Assembly: GCF_005886345.1 (NCBI RefSeq)
Contig: NZ_PNEC01000010.1
Location: forward strand, 1-64,000
Length of the DNA: 64,000 bases
Source of the DNA: Pseudoalteromonas phenolica
Lineage (GTDB): Bacteria > Pseudomonadota > Gammaproteobacteria > Enterobacterales > Alteromonadaceae
Direction: 5' to 3'
The notes under the pieces were generated by a model, which saw only the letters and a program-made list of their open reading frames with translations, ran no database searches and had not been told where the DNA came from. Shown here in pieces: positions 18,539 to 27,460 of this stretch. The translations under genes were made by a program, and so were the position numbers. How positions within the stretch are numbered: position 1 is the stretch's first letter; every line of letters begins with the position of its first letter.

Positions 18539-19942
18539 ATGAATCCGAATTTATTCAGCCACGCGAACCTTGATAAACTCAAACAAAAAGCCCAAAAGAC
18601 CCTCCACCGTAGCTTAGATCAGCATGTAAAGTTGGCTGTTACTGGCTTAAGTGGCAGCGGTAAGACTGCATTTATAACAGCGCTCGTAAAACATTTAACC
18701 ACACAAACCAACAAACAGAATTTGCCTTTTTTTGATGTCGTGAAGGATGACCGCCTGATTGCAGCCAAACAAGTGCCACAATCTGCATTAGACATTCCCA
18801 CTTTTGATTACCCTAATGCCATTAATTGCTTACTTAATTCTGAGCCCAGTTGGCCTAAATCGACAAAGCGTATTAATACCTTAACCATTGCTATTCGATA
18901 CGAAACCAAGCACGGCTTAAAGCAGCATGTGTCGCCGCAAAGTACCCTCTATTTAGAACTGATTGATTATCCTGGTGAGTGGTTAATCGATTTACCTATG
19001 CTTGAGCAAGATTATGTAAGCTGGAGTGAGTCAATGCTCAGCTTGCTAGAAAAGCCAGAGTACAGCGAATATGCGCGGCCATTTCTAACTGAGCTCGAAC
19101 AATTCAATAGTGAAGAAAATATTGATGAGCAAGTGCTTAAGCAACTATCAAATCTCTACACGCAAGCTTTAAAGCAGTTAAAAGCACAGACGCAACTTGC
19201 TTATCTGCAACCAGGAAGACAATTGATCCCTGGTGATTTAGAAGATGCCCCCATCTTATTGTTCTTCCCGTGCCGTGAGAGTAACGACAAAGAAAATAGC
19301 CAATATAGCCATTTAGCCAGCCGCTTTGAGGCGTATAAAAAGCAAGTTATCACGCCTTTCTATAAAAACTATTTTTGTGAATTTGACCGTCAGTTGGTAC
19401 TTGTTGATGTGATGAGTGCTCTAAATGATGGCCCGCAATCTTTGCTTGAGCAAAAACATACTCTTCAAGCCGTGTTGCAATCATTTAATTACGGCCGCTC
19501 TAATCTAATTAAGCGTTTGTTCTCGCCAAAAATCGATAAAGTGTTATTTGCTGCCAATAAGTGCGACCATGTGAATGGCACTCAGCAAGTTGCCATAGCG
19601 CAGTTATTGCATGATTTGGTAGGCGAGCAAGCCAATGATATGCGTTTTAATGGCGTGCTGATTGAAACAATGGCGATGTCATCAGTGCAAAGCACTTTGG
19701 CGAAGCGTATAAAAGAAGGCGACAAAGCCTTAGACTGCATCTATGGCAAGCCACTCAATGAAGATGAATGGCTTACTTACTTGCCGCCAGAACCGCCAAA
19801 CCACTTTATCACGCAAAGTCAGTGGCCAACTCATGGCTTTGAGTTTATTTCATTTGCGCCATTACCTAGTGCCAAAAGTGAGTTAACTCATACCCGTTTA
19901 GATCATGCTCTACAGTTTTTAATTGGAGATAAATTGCAATGA
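18539..19942 (+). CDS. ycjX: YcjX, DUF463 nucleotide-binding stress protein
   Basis: A 467-residue YcjX family protein with a GTPase-like P-loop GLSGSGKT near its N-terminus and the family motif LELIDYPGEWLIDLPML. Members belong to psp regulons, but their biochemical role is poorly known. ATG 18539 is preferred over the upstream TTG-type extension because the family starts with a short helix before the P-loop; a GGGAG lies 13 bp upstream. Its stop overlaps the ycjF start. Confidence 0.9.
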   Translation: MNPNLFSHANLDKLKQKAQKTLHRSLDQHVKLAVTGLSGSGKTAFITALVKHLTTQTNKQNLPFFDVVKDDRLIAAKQVPQSALDIPTFDYPNAINCLLNSEPSWPKSTKRINTLTIAIRYETKHGLKQHVSPQSTLYLELIDYPGEWLIDLPMLEQDYVSWSESMLSLLEKPEYSEYARPFLTELEQFNSEENIDEQVLKQLSNLYTQALKQLKAQTQLAYLQPGRQLIPGDLEDAPILLFFPCRESNDKENSQYSHLASRFEAYKKQVITPFYKNYFCEFDRQLVLVDVMSALNDGPQSLLEQKHTLQAVLQSFNYGRSNLIKRLFSPKIDKVLFAANKCDHVNGTQQVAIAQLLHDLVGEQANDMRFNGVLIETMAMSSVQSTLAKRIKEGDKALDCIYGKPLNEDEWLTYLPPEPPNHFITQSQWPTHGFEFISFAPLPSAKSELTHTRLDHALQFLIGDKLQ

Positions 19943-20964
19943 CAGACAATCAATCAGCTCAATTAAAACCGGGTAGACGTATTAATGTCGGTGATGTTGG
20001 CGAAACCCAAAAAGAATTAGAAACAGGTAAGCGCTTTGAAATAGTCGAAGAGCTAGATGTCATTGATGGAAGCAGTGAGTTTGAACAAGAGTTAGAGCCT
20101 GTACTTAAACCTAAAAGCAGTCGCTTCAATTTCAAAGGCATTTTCGTTATTAGCTTATTGTTATTAATCGCTGTTGAAACGGGTTACACCATCATTGAGG
20201 CAATGCAAGAGTCTATACTATTAGCAGGCTTGTATGGCTTTGTGCTGACCACCGCCTTGTTAGTATTAAGCAAATTCTTATTCAAGGAAGCGGTTTCTTT
20301 AAAAGCGTTGAAACAGCAAAACCTGCGCCAAAATGATGCGCTCCGGTTAATGAGTAGCACACAAATTGGTGAAGCTGAAACTTGGTTGCAGCCCTTACTA
20401 AAACAACATACCGATGCAGAAGTAAAGGAATTTAAAGCCTGCTTAAAGCCGCATCATACAGACAAAGAGGTTTTACATTTATATCAAACAACCTTACTGG
20501 TCAGTAAAGATGAGCAGGCGAAAGCAATCATTAACCAACATGCAAAAACGTCAGCGCTTTTGGTGTCTCTCAGTCCGATGGCATTACTTGATATGCTTTC
20601 GGTGCTGTGGCGTGGTATTAGCTTGATTGAAAAGATAAGTCAACACTACGGTATCAAACTGGCGTATCGCAGTCGCATCATGTTGTACAAACAGTTGGTT
20701 AAACAGATGTTGTTTGCTGGTGCATCCGAATTGGTATCTGACTTAGCGGCGACTAGCCTAGGCGCTGAGTTGTTAGGCAAGTTGTCAGCGCGAGCTGCAC
20801 AAGGCCTCAGTGCAGGCGTGTTTACAGCGCGCTTAGGCTACAAAACCATGGAGTTATGTCGACCGTTACCTAAGCTAGAGCAAAAGCAATCCTTATTAGG
20901 GCAATCAGCACAAGGTATTTTATCTGCTTTATTAGAGCGTACAAAAACGTCTAAAAATGATTAA
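19939..20964 (+). CDS. ycjF: YcjF, DUF697 inner-membrane protein
   Basis: A 341-residue protein with an acidic soluble N-terminus, two membrane helices around residues 70-120 (FVISLLLLIAVETGYTI and LAGLYGFVLTTALLVL), and a C-terminal DUF697 domain (LLVSLSPMALLDMLSVLWR ... TARLGYKTMELCRPLP). It overlaps ycjX by 4 bp (ATGA), as in E. coli. In E. coli tyrR follows this gene; here it does not. Confidence 0.92.
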   Translation: MTDNQSAQLKPGRRINVGDVGETQKELETGKRFEIVEELDVIDGSSEFEQELEPVLKPKSSRFNFKGIFVISLLLLIAVETGYTIIEAMQESILLAGLYGFVLTTALLVLSKFLFKEAVSLKALKQQNLRQNDALRLMSSTQIGEAETWLQPLLKQHTDAEVKEFKACLKPHHTDKEVLHLYQTTLLVSKDEQAKAIINQHAKTSALLVSLSPMALLDMLSVLWRGISLIEKISQHYGIKLAYRSRIMLYKQLVKQMLFAGASELVSDLAATSLGAELLGKLSARAAQGLSAGVFTARLGYKTMELCRPLPKLEQKQSLLGQSAQGILSALLERTKTSKND

Positions 20965-21102
20965 AATGACAACTTAACTGTACGATTTTTAGAGGGTTTT
21001 GCTCGTCTAGCCGTCTTAACATCTGGCTTGCTTGTGGAATTTTACTTGCTGGATTATTTATTAGTTCATCAACAGACTAATAATAAATTCATAGGCAATA
21101 AA

Positions 21103-22281
21103 ATGACGAAGTATCATGACAACACCAATTGCATCCATAGCCCTGTCCATTTTGACGACCCACATGGCGCGTTAACCGCGCCACTATACCAAACATCTAC
21201 CTTTCAATTTAAGGACGCGGCTCAAGGTGCGGCGCGCTTTGCAGGTGAAGAAGCGGGTTACATTTATACGCGCCTTGGCAACCCAACTACCCGTGAGCTT
21301 GAACAAAAACTCGCGCAGCTTGAAGAGATGGAAGATGCTGCAGCAACTGCAACAGGCATGGGGGCGGTATCTGCTTCTGTATTGAGCTTTTTAGGGCAAG
21401 GCGATCATTTAATTGCATCTAGCGCATTATATGGTTGTAGTTTTGCGCTGTTTTCTCACATGCTGCCTAAGTGGGGCATTGAAGTGTCATTTGTAGATAT
21501 GACCAACGAAGCAGAGCTTTATGCAGCTGTTAAACCAAATACTAAAATGGTGTTTGCTGAAACACCGATCAACCCAAATATGACGGTGATTGATTTAGCG
21601 ATGCTGGGTCAGTTTGCTAAAAAGCATGATTTGATCAGCGTGGTGGATAACACCTTTATGACACCGCTACTGCAAAAGCCAAAACATTTTGGCATAGATA
21701 TCGTGATCCACAGTGCAACTAAATACCTTAATGGCCATGGTGATGTCGTCGCAGGTGCAGTATGTGGTTCGCAAGAACACATTGAACTGATCAAGCTTAC
21801 GGTATTAAAAGACATTGGTGCGACTATCAGTCCGCATGATGCTTGGTTGATTAACCGAGGCTTAAAAACACTGGCTGTGCGTGTTGAAAGGCACTGCCAA
21901 AGTGCACAAAAAGTCGCAGAGTTTTTAGATGCGCACCCTAAAGTCAGTGAAGTGTATTATCCTGGTTTACCTTCACACCCTGGTTATAAATTCTTGGGTG
22001 AGCAGATGAAAGGGGCTGGTGGTGTTATTGCTTTTGAGATCGATGGTACCCTAGAGCAAGGTGAGCGTTTTATTAATGCGACTGAACTTTGTACGTTAGC
22101 GGTCAGTTTGGGCGACCCAGAAACACTCATTCAACACCCTGCATCGATGACACACTCGCCGTATACCAAAGAAGAGCGAGAAGCTGCAGGCATTTCTGAT
22201 GGTTTGATCCGAATTTCTGTTGGTTTAGAAGATGTTAACGACATCATTGCTGACTTGGAACTGGCATTTAAGCAAATTTAA
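21103..22281 (+). CDS. megL: Methionine gamma-lyase (PLP enzyme)
   Basis: Cleaves L-methionine to methanethiol, ammonia and 2-oxobutanoate. A 392-residue Cys/Met-metabolism PLP enzyme with the PLP lysine Lys207 (in SATKYLNGHGD). A cysteine at 112 within LYGCSFALF is at the position of Pseudomonas putida MGL Cys116. That cysteine separates lyases of this type from cystathionine synthases and lyases. The ATG at 21103 matches the family N-terminus (HDNTNCIHSPVHFDDPHGAL); the longer frame from 21028 is unlikely to be translated. Methanethiol release is relevant to marine sulfur cycling (inference). Confidence 0.9.
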   Translation: MTKYHDNTNCIHSPVHFDDPHGALTAPLYQTSTFQFKDAAQGAARFAGEEAGYIYTRLGNPTTRELEQKLAQLEEMEDAAATATGMGAVSASVLSFLGQGDHLIASSALYGCSFALFSHMLPKWGIEVSFVDMTNEAELYAAVKPNTKMVFAETPINPNMTVIDLAMLGQFAKKHDLISVVDNTFMTPLLQKPKHFGIDIVIHSATKYLNGHGDVVAGAVCGSQEHIELIKLTVLKDIGATISPHDAWLINRGLKTLAVRVERHCQSAQKVAEFLDAHPKVSEVYYPGLPSHPGYKFLGEQMKGAGGVIAFEIDGTLEQGERFINATELCTLAVSLGDPETLIQHPASMTHSPYTKEEREAAGISDGLIRISVGLEDVNDIIADLELAFKQI

Positions 22282-22299
22282 CGTAACCTAAAGTTTACT

Positions 22300-22325
22300 A
22301 AAGGGGCTTTTAAGTCCCTTTTTAA
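22300..22325 (+). terminator. Intrinsic terminator after megL
   Basis: AAAGGGGCTT pairs with AAGTCCCTTT with one G-U wobble and is followed by T5. Confidence 0.75.
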
Positions 22326-22339
22326 ATAACTGTGTTTTA

Positions 22340-22365
22340 ATTTGTTTACGATAGTGTAAACAAAT
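22340..22365. promoter_or_regulatory. Perfect 10-bp operator-like palindrome upstream of phhA
   Basis: ATTTGTTTAC and GTAAACAAAT flank the 6-bp centre GATAGT, about 136 bp upstream of the phhA ATG. There is no T-run after it and it follows a separate terminator, so a transcription-factor operator is the best reading. The half-sites are in the opposite order to a TyrR box (TGTAAA-N6-TTTACA), so I do not call it TyrR. Confidence 0.6.
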
Positions 22366-22501
22366 GACTCCGAAAAATCGAGTTTTCAGGATTGCTTGAA
22401 ACATCTCATCTATTAATCTTTTGCTTACTTTTCCCTAGTATCAAGTCAACAAGTTGAAGCGCTCAAGCTGGGGCAAGAGCGAACTAACAGCGAAGGTTAT
22501 T

Positions 22502-23299
22502 ATGGCTAAAGCAAGTAAATATGTATCAAAGCAACCTGATGCAAATGGCATCATCGCTTGGACCGAAGAAGAAAATAAAATATGGTCTGAGTTGGTTGCA
22601 CGTCAATTAAAGTGCATTGAAGGCAAAGCATGTAACGAGTACATGGAAGGCCTTGAGAAAATAAATTTACCGCACGACCGTATTCCTCAGCTTCATGAGT
22701 TAAACGAAGCATTAGGTCGTGAAACAGGTTGGCAAGTTGAGCCTGTACCTGCACTGATTGATTTTGATGAATTCTTCAGATTATTGGCGAACAAAAAGTT
22801 CCCGGTAGCAACCTTTATTCGCTCTCGTGAAGAGTTTGATTATCTGCAAGAGCCAGATATTTTCCATGAGATTTTTGGTCACTGTGCCATGCTGACGAAC
22901 CCTGCATTTGCAGAGTTTACGCATAAATATGGTCAGCTAGGCTATGCCGCTGAGAAAAAAGATCGTGTATATCTAGCACGCCTGTATTGGTTCACGGTTG
23001 AGTTTGGTTTAATGCAAACCGAAGACGGTTTACGTGTTTATGGCGGTGGTGTGCTTTCAAGCCCAGGTGAAACACAATATGTATACTCAGGCACGCCAGA
23101 AATCAACAAATTAGAAGTGCTAGACGTATTACGTACGCCATATCGCATTGATATTATGCAGCCTTTGTACTACACAATTAACTCAATTAATGATTTATTT
23201 GATATCTCACAAATGGATATCATGGCGTTGGTACAAGAAGCAAAAGAATTAGGCTTATTTGAGCCAAAGTTTCCCCCTAAAGAAAAATTAGCAAGTTAA
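22502..23299 (+). CDS. phhA: Phenylalanine 4-monooxygenase
   Basis: Hydroxylates phenylalanine to tyrosine with iron, oxygen and tetrahydrobiopterin, the first step of aromatic amino-acid catabolism. The 265-residue bacterial form lacks the regulatory ACT domain of animal enzymes. Iron ligands His122 and His127 are in FHEIFGHC, with a glutamate at 167 (VEFGLM). GAAGG lies at good spacing before ATG 22502; the longer TTG frame from 22454 adds residues not expected in the family. phhB follows 10 bp downstream. Confidence 0.95.
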   Translation: MAKASKYVSKQPDANGIIAWTEEENKIWSELVARQLKCIEGKACNEYMEGLEKINLPHDRIPQLHELNEALGRETGWQVEPVPALIDFDEFFRLLANKKFPVATFIRSREEFDYLQEPDIFHEIFGHCAMLTNPAFAEFTHKYGQLGYAAEKKDRVYLARLYWFTVEFGLMQTEDGLRVYGGGVLSSPGETQYVYSGTPEINKLEVLDVLRTPYRIDIMQPLYYTINSINDLFDISQMDIMALVQEAKELGLFEPKFPPKEKLAS

Positions 23300-23309
23300 G
23301 GATTTTGTA

Positions 23310-23654
23310 ATGTCTGATTTAAGTGCACAAAAATGTGAAGCGTGTCGTGCGGATGCGCCTAAAGTGTCAGATGAAGAGTTAGCAGTATTAATTAAGCAGA
23401 TCCCTGATTGGGTTCCTGAAGTGCGTGATGGCATCATGCAACTTGAGCGTGTATTCAAGTTCAAAAACTTCAAGCAGGCATTAGAGTTCACTAACAAAGT
23501 GGGCGACATGGCTGAAGAAGAAGGTCATCACCCTGGTCTTCTAACAGAGTGGGGCAAAGTGACAATCACTTGGTGGAGCCACTCTATCAAAGGCCTGCAT
23601 AAGAACGATTTTGTATGTGCAGCGAAAACAGACGACGTTTTCAATGCTCTATAA
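23310..23654 (+). CDS. phhB: Pterin-4a-carbinolamine dehydratase
   Basis: Regenerates the pterin cofactor used by PhhA. The 114-residue protein has the conserved [22 protein letters not shown] segment carrying the catalytic histidines. It is 10 bp after phhA and shares its transcript. A strong terminator follows. Confidence 0.95.
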   Translation: MSDLSAQKCEACRADAPKVSDEELAVLIKQIPDWVPEVRDGIMQLERVFKFKNFKQALEFTNKVGDMAEEEGHHPGLLTEWGKVTITWWSHSIKGLHKNDFVCAAKTDDVFNAL

Positions 23655-23676
23655 GACTTCAACATATCATTTAACC

Positions 23677-23704
23677 AAAGCGCCTTTTATGGGCGCTTTT
23701 TTTT
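23677..23704 (+). terminator. Intrinsic terminator after phhAB
   Basis: AAAGCGCC pairs with GGCGCTTT across a short loop, followed by T8. Confidence 0.92.
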
Positions 23705-23740
23705 ATGGCTGAAACTTAAACTCTGGCACTTAGCACGCCA

Positions 23741-23772
23741 TTGCTCTATCATAACTGTTAATTTATACAGTA
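23741..23772 (+). promoter_or_regulatory. LexA-like box over the topB promoter
   Basis: The exact SOS-box core CTGT-N8-ACAG lies at 23755-23770 within AACTGT...ACAGTA, with an AT-rich alternating centre. It overlaps a predicted sigma-70 promoter: -35 TTGCTC (23741-23746), 17-bp spacer, -10 TATACA (23764-23769). The topB ATG is 14 bp after the box, giving a very short leader without a clear ribosome-binding site. Confidence 0.65.
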
Positions 23773-23785
23773 TATAAATCTAACA

Positions 23786-25732
23786 ATGAAACTCTATATC
23801 GCTGAAAAACCGTCATTAGGCAGAGCCATTGCCAATGCGCTACCTAAACCTCATAAGAATAACGATGGCTTTATTGAAGCGGCGAACGGCGATATTGTTA
23901 CTTGGTGTATTGGACATTTATTAGAGCAAGCTGAGCCTGAGGCGTACGACCCTAAATTTAAAAAATGGGCGATTGCCGATTTACCAATCGTGCCTGAACA
24001 ATGGCAGCTAGTAGCGAAGAGCAAAACTAAAAAGCAATTTAATACCGTTAAAAAGTTAATTAAGTCGGCTAAAACCATTGTCAACGCGGGCGATCCAGAT
24101 AGAGAGGGGCAGCTTTTAATAGATGAAATGATTAACTTTTGCGGCGCCACTAAATCACAAAAAGAGCAAACACTCCGCTGTCTGATAAGCGATTTAAACC
24201 CATCAGCAGTTAAGCAGGCTATAAATAATCTAAAACCTAACCTCGACTTTTTATCGCTGTCGGTTTCAGCGCTGTCTCGCGCTCGTGCCGATTGGCTTTA
24301 TGGTATTAATATGACACGCATGAGTACCATCAAAGGGCAGCAAGCGGGTTATCAAGGCGTGTTATCTATTGGTCGAGTGCAGACGCCGGTATTGGGCTTG
24401 GTTGTATACCGTGATTGGGAAATTGCTAATTTTGTTTCAAAGCCGTTTTATGAAGTCGAAGCGCAGTTAAACACCCAAGCAGGTGCGAGCTACATAGGTA
24501 AATGGCAACCAAGCGAAGCCTGTCAGCCTTATATGGATGAAGAAGGTCGCGTGCTGGTCAAAGGCTTAGCTGAAAATGTGGCGATCAGAGTTAAAAACCA
24601 ACCGGGTGAAGTGAGCAAGGATAAAAGCACCCAAAGTAAAAAGTCGCGCCCCTTGCCACATAGTTTATCGACACTACAAATAGAAGCAGCAAAAGTATTT
24701 GGCATGAACGCCCAGTTGGTACTTGATACCTGTCAGAGTTTGTATGAAAGGCATAAGCTGATCACTTATCCCAGATCAGATTGCCGTTACTTACCAAAAG
24801 AGCATTACAAAGAGCGCAGCTCAGTAGTGGGCGCCATTGATGCCATTAGCGATAAACTAAGTGCTTTTACAGACAAAGCGAATTTAGAGATAAAATCATC
24901 AGCTTGGAACGATAGTAAAGTCGGAGCGCACCATGCGATTATTCCGACCTCAAAAAAGTCGAGCGGCGCGCTGAATCAAAATGAGCAAAATGTTTATTAC
25001 TTGATTGCAAGACACTACTTAGCGCAATTTTTTGAGCCAAGCGTTTACGCTGAGCGAGAGATTCATACACTCATTCAAGGTGGGCTATTTACCTCTAAAT
25101 TTAAAAGCCTGATTGATAAGGGCTGGGAAGTCTTGTTCAACAAGCAAGAAAAAGGAGAGGTTGAGCTTGCTCAATTGCCAATACTGAAAAAAGGTGAGCA
25201 AGTGCAGTGTGTTGATGCACAGGTTATCGAAAAGCATACGTCGCCGCCAAAGCACTTCACCGATGCAACATTACTCGCTGCCATGACGGGAATAGCCCGA
25301 TATGTGACCGACCCAGAAATTAAAAAAATATTGAAAGAGACTGACGGCATCGGCACAGAAGCGACGCGTGCAGGGATCATTGAGCTACTCTTTAAAAGAC
25401 AATATTTACAACGTAAAGGCAAAGCCATTCACTCTACCGAAATTGGGCAAAGTGTGATCAAAGCATTGCCAGAAAGTGTCGGACGCCCTGATATGACCGC
25501 AGTTTGGGAGCAATCTCTTGAGCAGATTTATCAAAAGTCTCAATCGTATAATCAGTTTATGGGCTCAGTTGAAGTGCATTTAAATCGCTTATTGCAAGAC
25601 ACACAAACTGCGAGTTTTCAAGGATTAGCAGGCAAGGGTAAAGCCAGTTTTAAGCGTTTTAAAAAGGGTAAGCGCAGTGCGAGTAAAGGTAAAAGCGGTG
25701 CTAAATCTCCTCGGGCGAAAAGCAAGACTTGA
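23786..25732 (+). CDS. topB: DNA topoisomerase III
   Basis: A type IA topoisomerase that decatenates DNA and resolves recombination intermediates with RecQ-type helicases. The 648-residue protein has an N-terminal Toprim domain (IAEKPSLGRAIANAL ... NAGDPDREGQLL) and the catalytic tyrosine Tyr328 in TYPRSDCRYLP, the same number as in E. coli. The Lys/Arg-rich C-terminal tail (about 615-648) suits non-specific DNA binding. A LexA-like box precedes it; SOS control is not known for E. coli topB. Confidence 0.95.
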   Translation: MKLYIAEKPSLGRAIANALPKPHKNNDGFIEAANGDIVTWCIGHLLEQAEPEAYDPKFKKWAIADLPIVPEQWQLVAKSKTKKQFNTVKKLIKSAKTIVNAGDPDREGQLLIDEMINFCGATKSQKEQTLRCLISDLNPSAVKQAINNLKPNLDFLSLSVSALSRARADWLYGINMTRMSTIKGQQAGYQGVLSIGRVQTPVLGLVVYRDWEIANFVSKPFYEVEAQLNTQAGASYIGKWQPSEACQPYMDEEGRVLVKGLAENVAIRVKNQPGEVSKDKSTQSKKSRPLPHSLSTLQIEAAKVFGMNAQLVLDTCQSLYERHKLITYPRSDCRYLPKEHYKERSSVVGAIDAISDKLSAFTDKANLEIKSSAWNDSKVGAHHAIIPTSKKSSGALNQNEQNVYYLIARHYLAQFFEPSVYAEREIHTLIQGGLFTSKFKSLIDKGWEVLFNKQEKGEVELAQLPILKKGEQVQCVDAQVIEKHTSPPKHFTDATLLAAMTGIARYVTDPEIKKILKETDGIGTEATRAGIIELLFKRQYLQRKGKAIHSTEIGQSVIKALPESVGRPDMTAVWEQSLEQIYQKSQSYNQFMGSVEVHLNRLLQDTQTASFQGLAGKGKASFKRFKKGKRSASKGKSGAKSPRAKSKT

Positions 25733-25787
25733 AAAAGCGATAAGAGTCGCAATATAGTTAATAATACATAGATTTAAGAAGTGAATT

Positions 25788-26645
25788 ATGGACAACCAAA
25801 TTCAATTAACACCTGAAAATATCCAGCAGGTTCTGGCTGAGCAAAGTGCCGATAAACTGGTTCTAATGACGTTCTTCAGTGCGCAGCAACCTGAGTGTAT
25901 TGAACAAGCGAATATTTTGTCTGCGCTTGCACAAAGCTACAAAGAGCATTTACTAGTTGCAACAGTCGATTGTGATACACAACAAGCGTTGGCATCTCAA
26001 TTAGCACAGCAAGTAGGCCTACAAGCGTTACCAACGATTGTGTTATTGAAAAATGGCGCGCCAGTTGGCGTATTACCAGGTCCTAAAAGCGATGCTGAAA
26101 TTAAAGAGGCATTGGCTGAGCATTTACCAAGCCCGGAAGTATTATTACTTGAGCAAGCAAAACAAGCGCTAGCAAATGACGATCAAAATGCAGCGTTTAA
26201 CTATGCCAAGCAAGCCTATGCAATTGACCCAGAAAATACCCGTGTGAAACTGGTTTTGGCTGATATCTGTATTCAAATTCAAAAGTTTGAAGATAGTCAG
26301 GCGTTACTTGATAGTGTTGTCGAAACTGAGCGCGATCCGTATTATCAAAATCTGCAAGCTAAGTTGAATGCGGCACAAAGTGCACAGGAATCTCCAGAGA
26401 TCATTGCACTGACCGAGCAATTAGATGCGGACCCTGAAAACAAAGATTTAAAAACACAACTTGCAGCGCTACTGGCCGAAGCTGGTAAAAAAGAGCAAGC
26501 GTTAGAGCTATTACTATCTGTGCTAAGAAACGACTTAAATTTTGGTACTGCGAAAAAAGATTACTTAGATCTGATTGCGAGCCTACCAGATGGAGATGCT
26601 TTGGCAGGTGCATATCGTAGAAAGTTATACAGCTTATTATATTGA
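25788..26645 (+). CDS. cnoX: CnoX (YbbN)-type thioredoxin-fold co-chaperone
   Basis: The 285-residue protein has an N-terminal thioredoxin fold (about 1-110) and a C-terminal TPR-like helical part (about 115-285). The usual CxxC is replaced by QPEC, leaving one cysteine. This is the YbbN/CnoX arrangement, in which the protein holds oxidised clients and hands them to GroEL and DnaK rather than acting as a reductase. It lies 55 bp after topB and may share its transcript. Confidence 0.85.
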   Translation: MDNQIQLTPENIQQVLAEQSADKLVLMTFFSAQQPECIEQANILSALAQSYKEHLLVATVDCDTQQALASQLAQQVGLQALPTIVLLKNGAPVGVLPGPKSDAEIKEALAEHLPSPEVLLLEQAKQALANDDQNAAFNYAKQAYAIDPENTRVKLVLADICIQIQKFEDSQALLDSVVETERDPYYQNLQAKLNAAQSAQESPEIIALTEQLDADPENKDLKTQLAALLAEAGKKEQALELLLSVLRNDLNFGTAKKDYLDLIASLPDGDALAGAYRRKLYSLLY

Positions 26646-26673
26646 TAGTAAGTAAGCTTTTAGTACAAAAATT

Positions 26674-26698
26674 GCAGCTGATTTAGCTGCCATTTTTT
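26674..26698 (+). terminator. Intrinsic terminator after cnoX
   Basis: GCAGCT-GATTT-AGCTGC followed by CA and T6. Confidence 0.88.
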
Positions 26699-26710
26699 GT
26701 TGTAAGAGCC

Positions 26711-26765
26711 CGATATAAATTAGGTTCTACCGAATAGAGGTAGCGGTAGCAGTGATTTTATATCG
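26711..26765. repeat. Inverted repeat between cnoX and the chemoreceptor pseudogene
   Basis: CGATATAAA (26711-26719) and TTTATATCG (26757-26765) are perfect 9-bp inverted arms around 37 nt. The inner part has further short complementarity (CTACCG and CGGTAG). TTTTTTATTTT follows on the plus strand, so it could be a back-up terminator. Confidence 0.4.
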
Positions 26766-26783
26766 CGTTTTTTATTTTAATTT

Positions 26784-27405
26784 TTAGACTTTAAACGTCA
26801 GTAATAATCCAGATATTTTGTTTGCACTTTCTACCAACTTAGCTGCATCTTCCGCAACTTTATAACTTAGGGTTAAGTTCTCGCTGCCGTGATGGGTGAT
26901 GGTGGTGATGTTGTAGCTAATCTTAACACTCACCATTTGTTGTTCTGCTGCAGTTGAAATACCCTGTGCAGCATTGGCAATCTCGCTTATCTGATCAAAA
27001 ATCACTTCTAAGGCTTGTTGACTGGTTTGGCTTAATTCTCACCGATTGATAGCCAACGAGCTGTCCATGCTCAAAAATAGGTGTGACAAATGCATCTACC
27101 CAGTAGTAGCGGCCGTCTTTACAGCGGTTTTTTACTACCCCACGCCAAGAGTGACCTTGTTCTAATTTATCCCATAGCTCTTTAAACGCCGCTTTCGGCA
27201 TATCAGGATGGCGAACAATGTTGTGGTTTTTCCCTACAAGCTCTTCGGCACTAAACCCGGAAACGGCACAAAATGCTGCATTTGCATATGTAGTGACACC
27301 GCGTCAATCGGTAGTCGAGACAAGTTGTTGCGAGTCATCAAAGGAAACTTCTTCATCGATGATTGACTGGCCACGACGCATGATTTTCTCCATAGGGTTC
27401 AGCAT
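26784..27405 (-). pseudogene. Decayed PAS-domain chemoreceptor (Aer-like)
   Basis: Starting at ATG 27405, the minus strand encodes an Aer-type PAS domain (NHNIVRHPDMPKAAF, then WRGVVKNRCKDGRYYWVDAFVTPI). An in-frame TGA interrupts it at 27304-27306 after STTD. After VRIKPN (about 27030-27040) the frame shifts and the sequence jumps straight to the last 80 or so residues of a methyl-accepting chemotaxis protein (AANAAQGISTAAEQQ-like, ending LLLTFKV). The membrane part, HAMP and central signalling hairpin are missing. At least three lesions make it non-functional. A full parent gene would be over 400 residues. Confidence 0.85.
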
Positions 27406-27460
27406 AAAACTGTGTTAAATTATAAGGCTATAATGCTTTGTGTAATAGTAGGAATATAGT

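Noticed and set aside
22340..22365. TyrR/PhhR box before phhA
   Set aside because: A TyrR box is TGTAAA-N6-TTTACA; this palindrome has its arms in the opposite order, so another factor is more likely.
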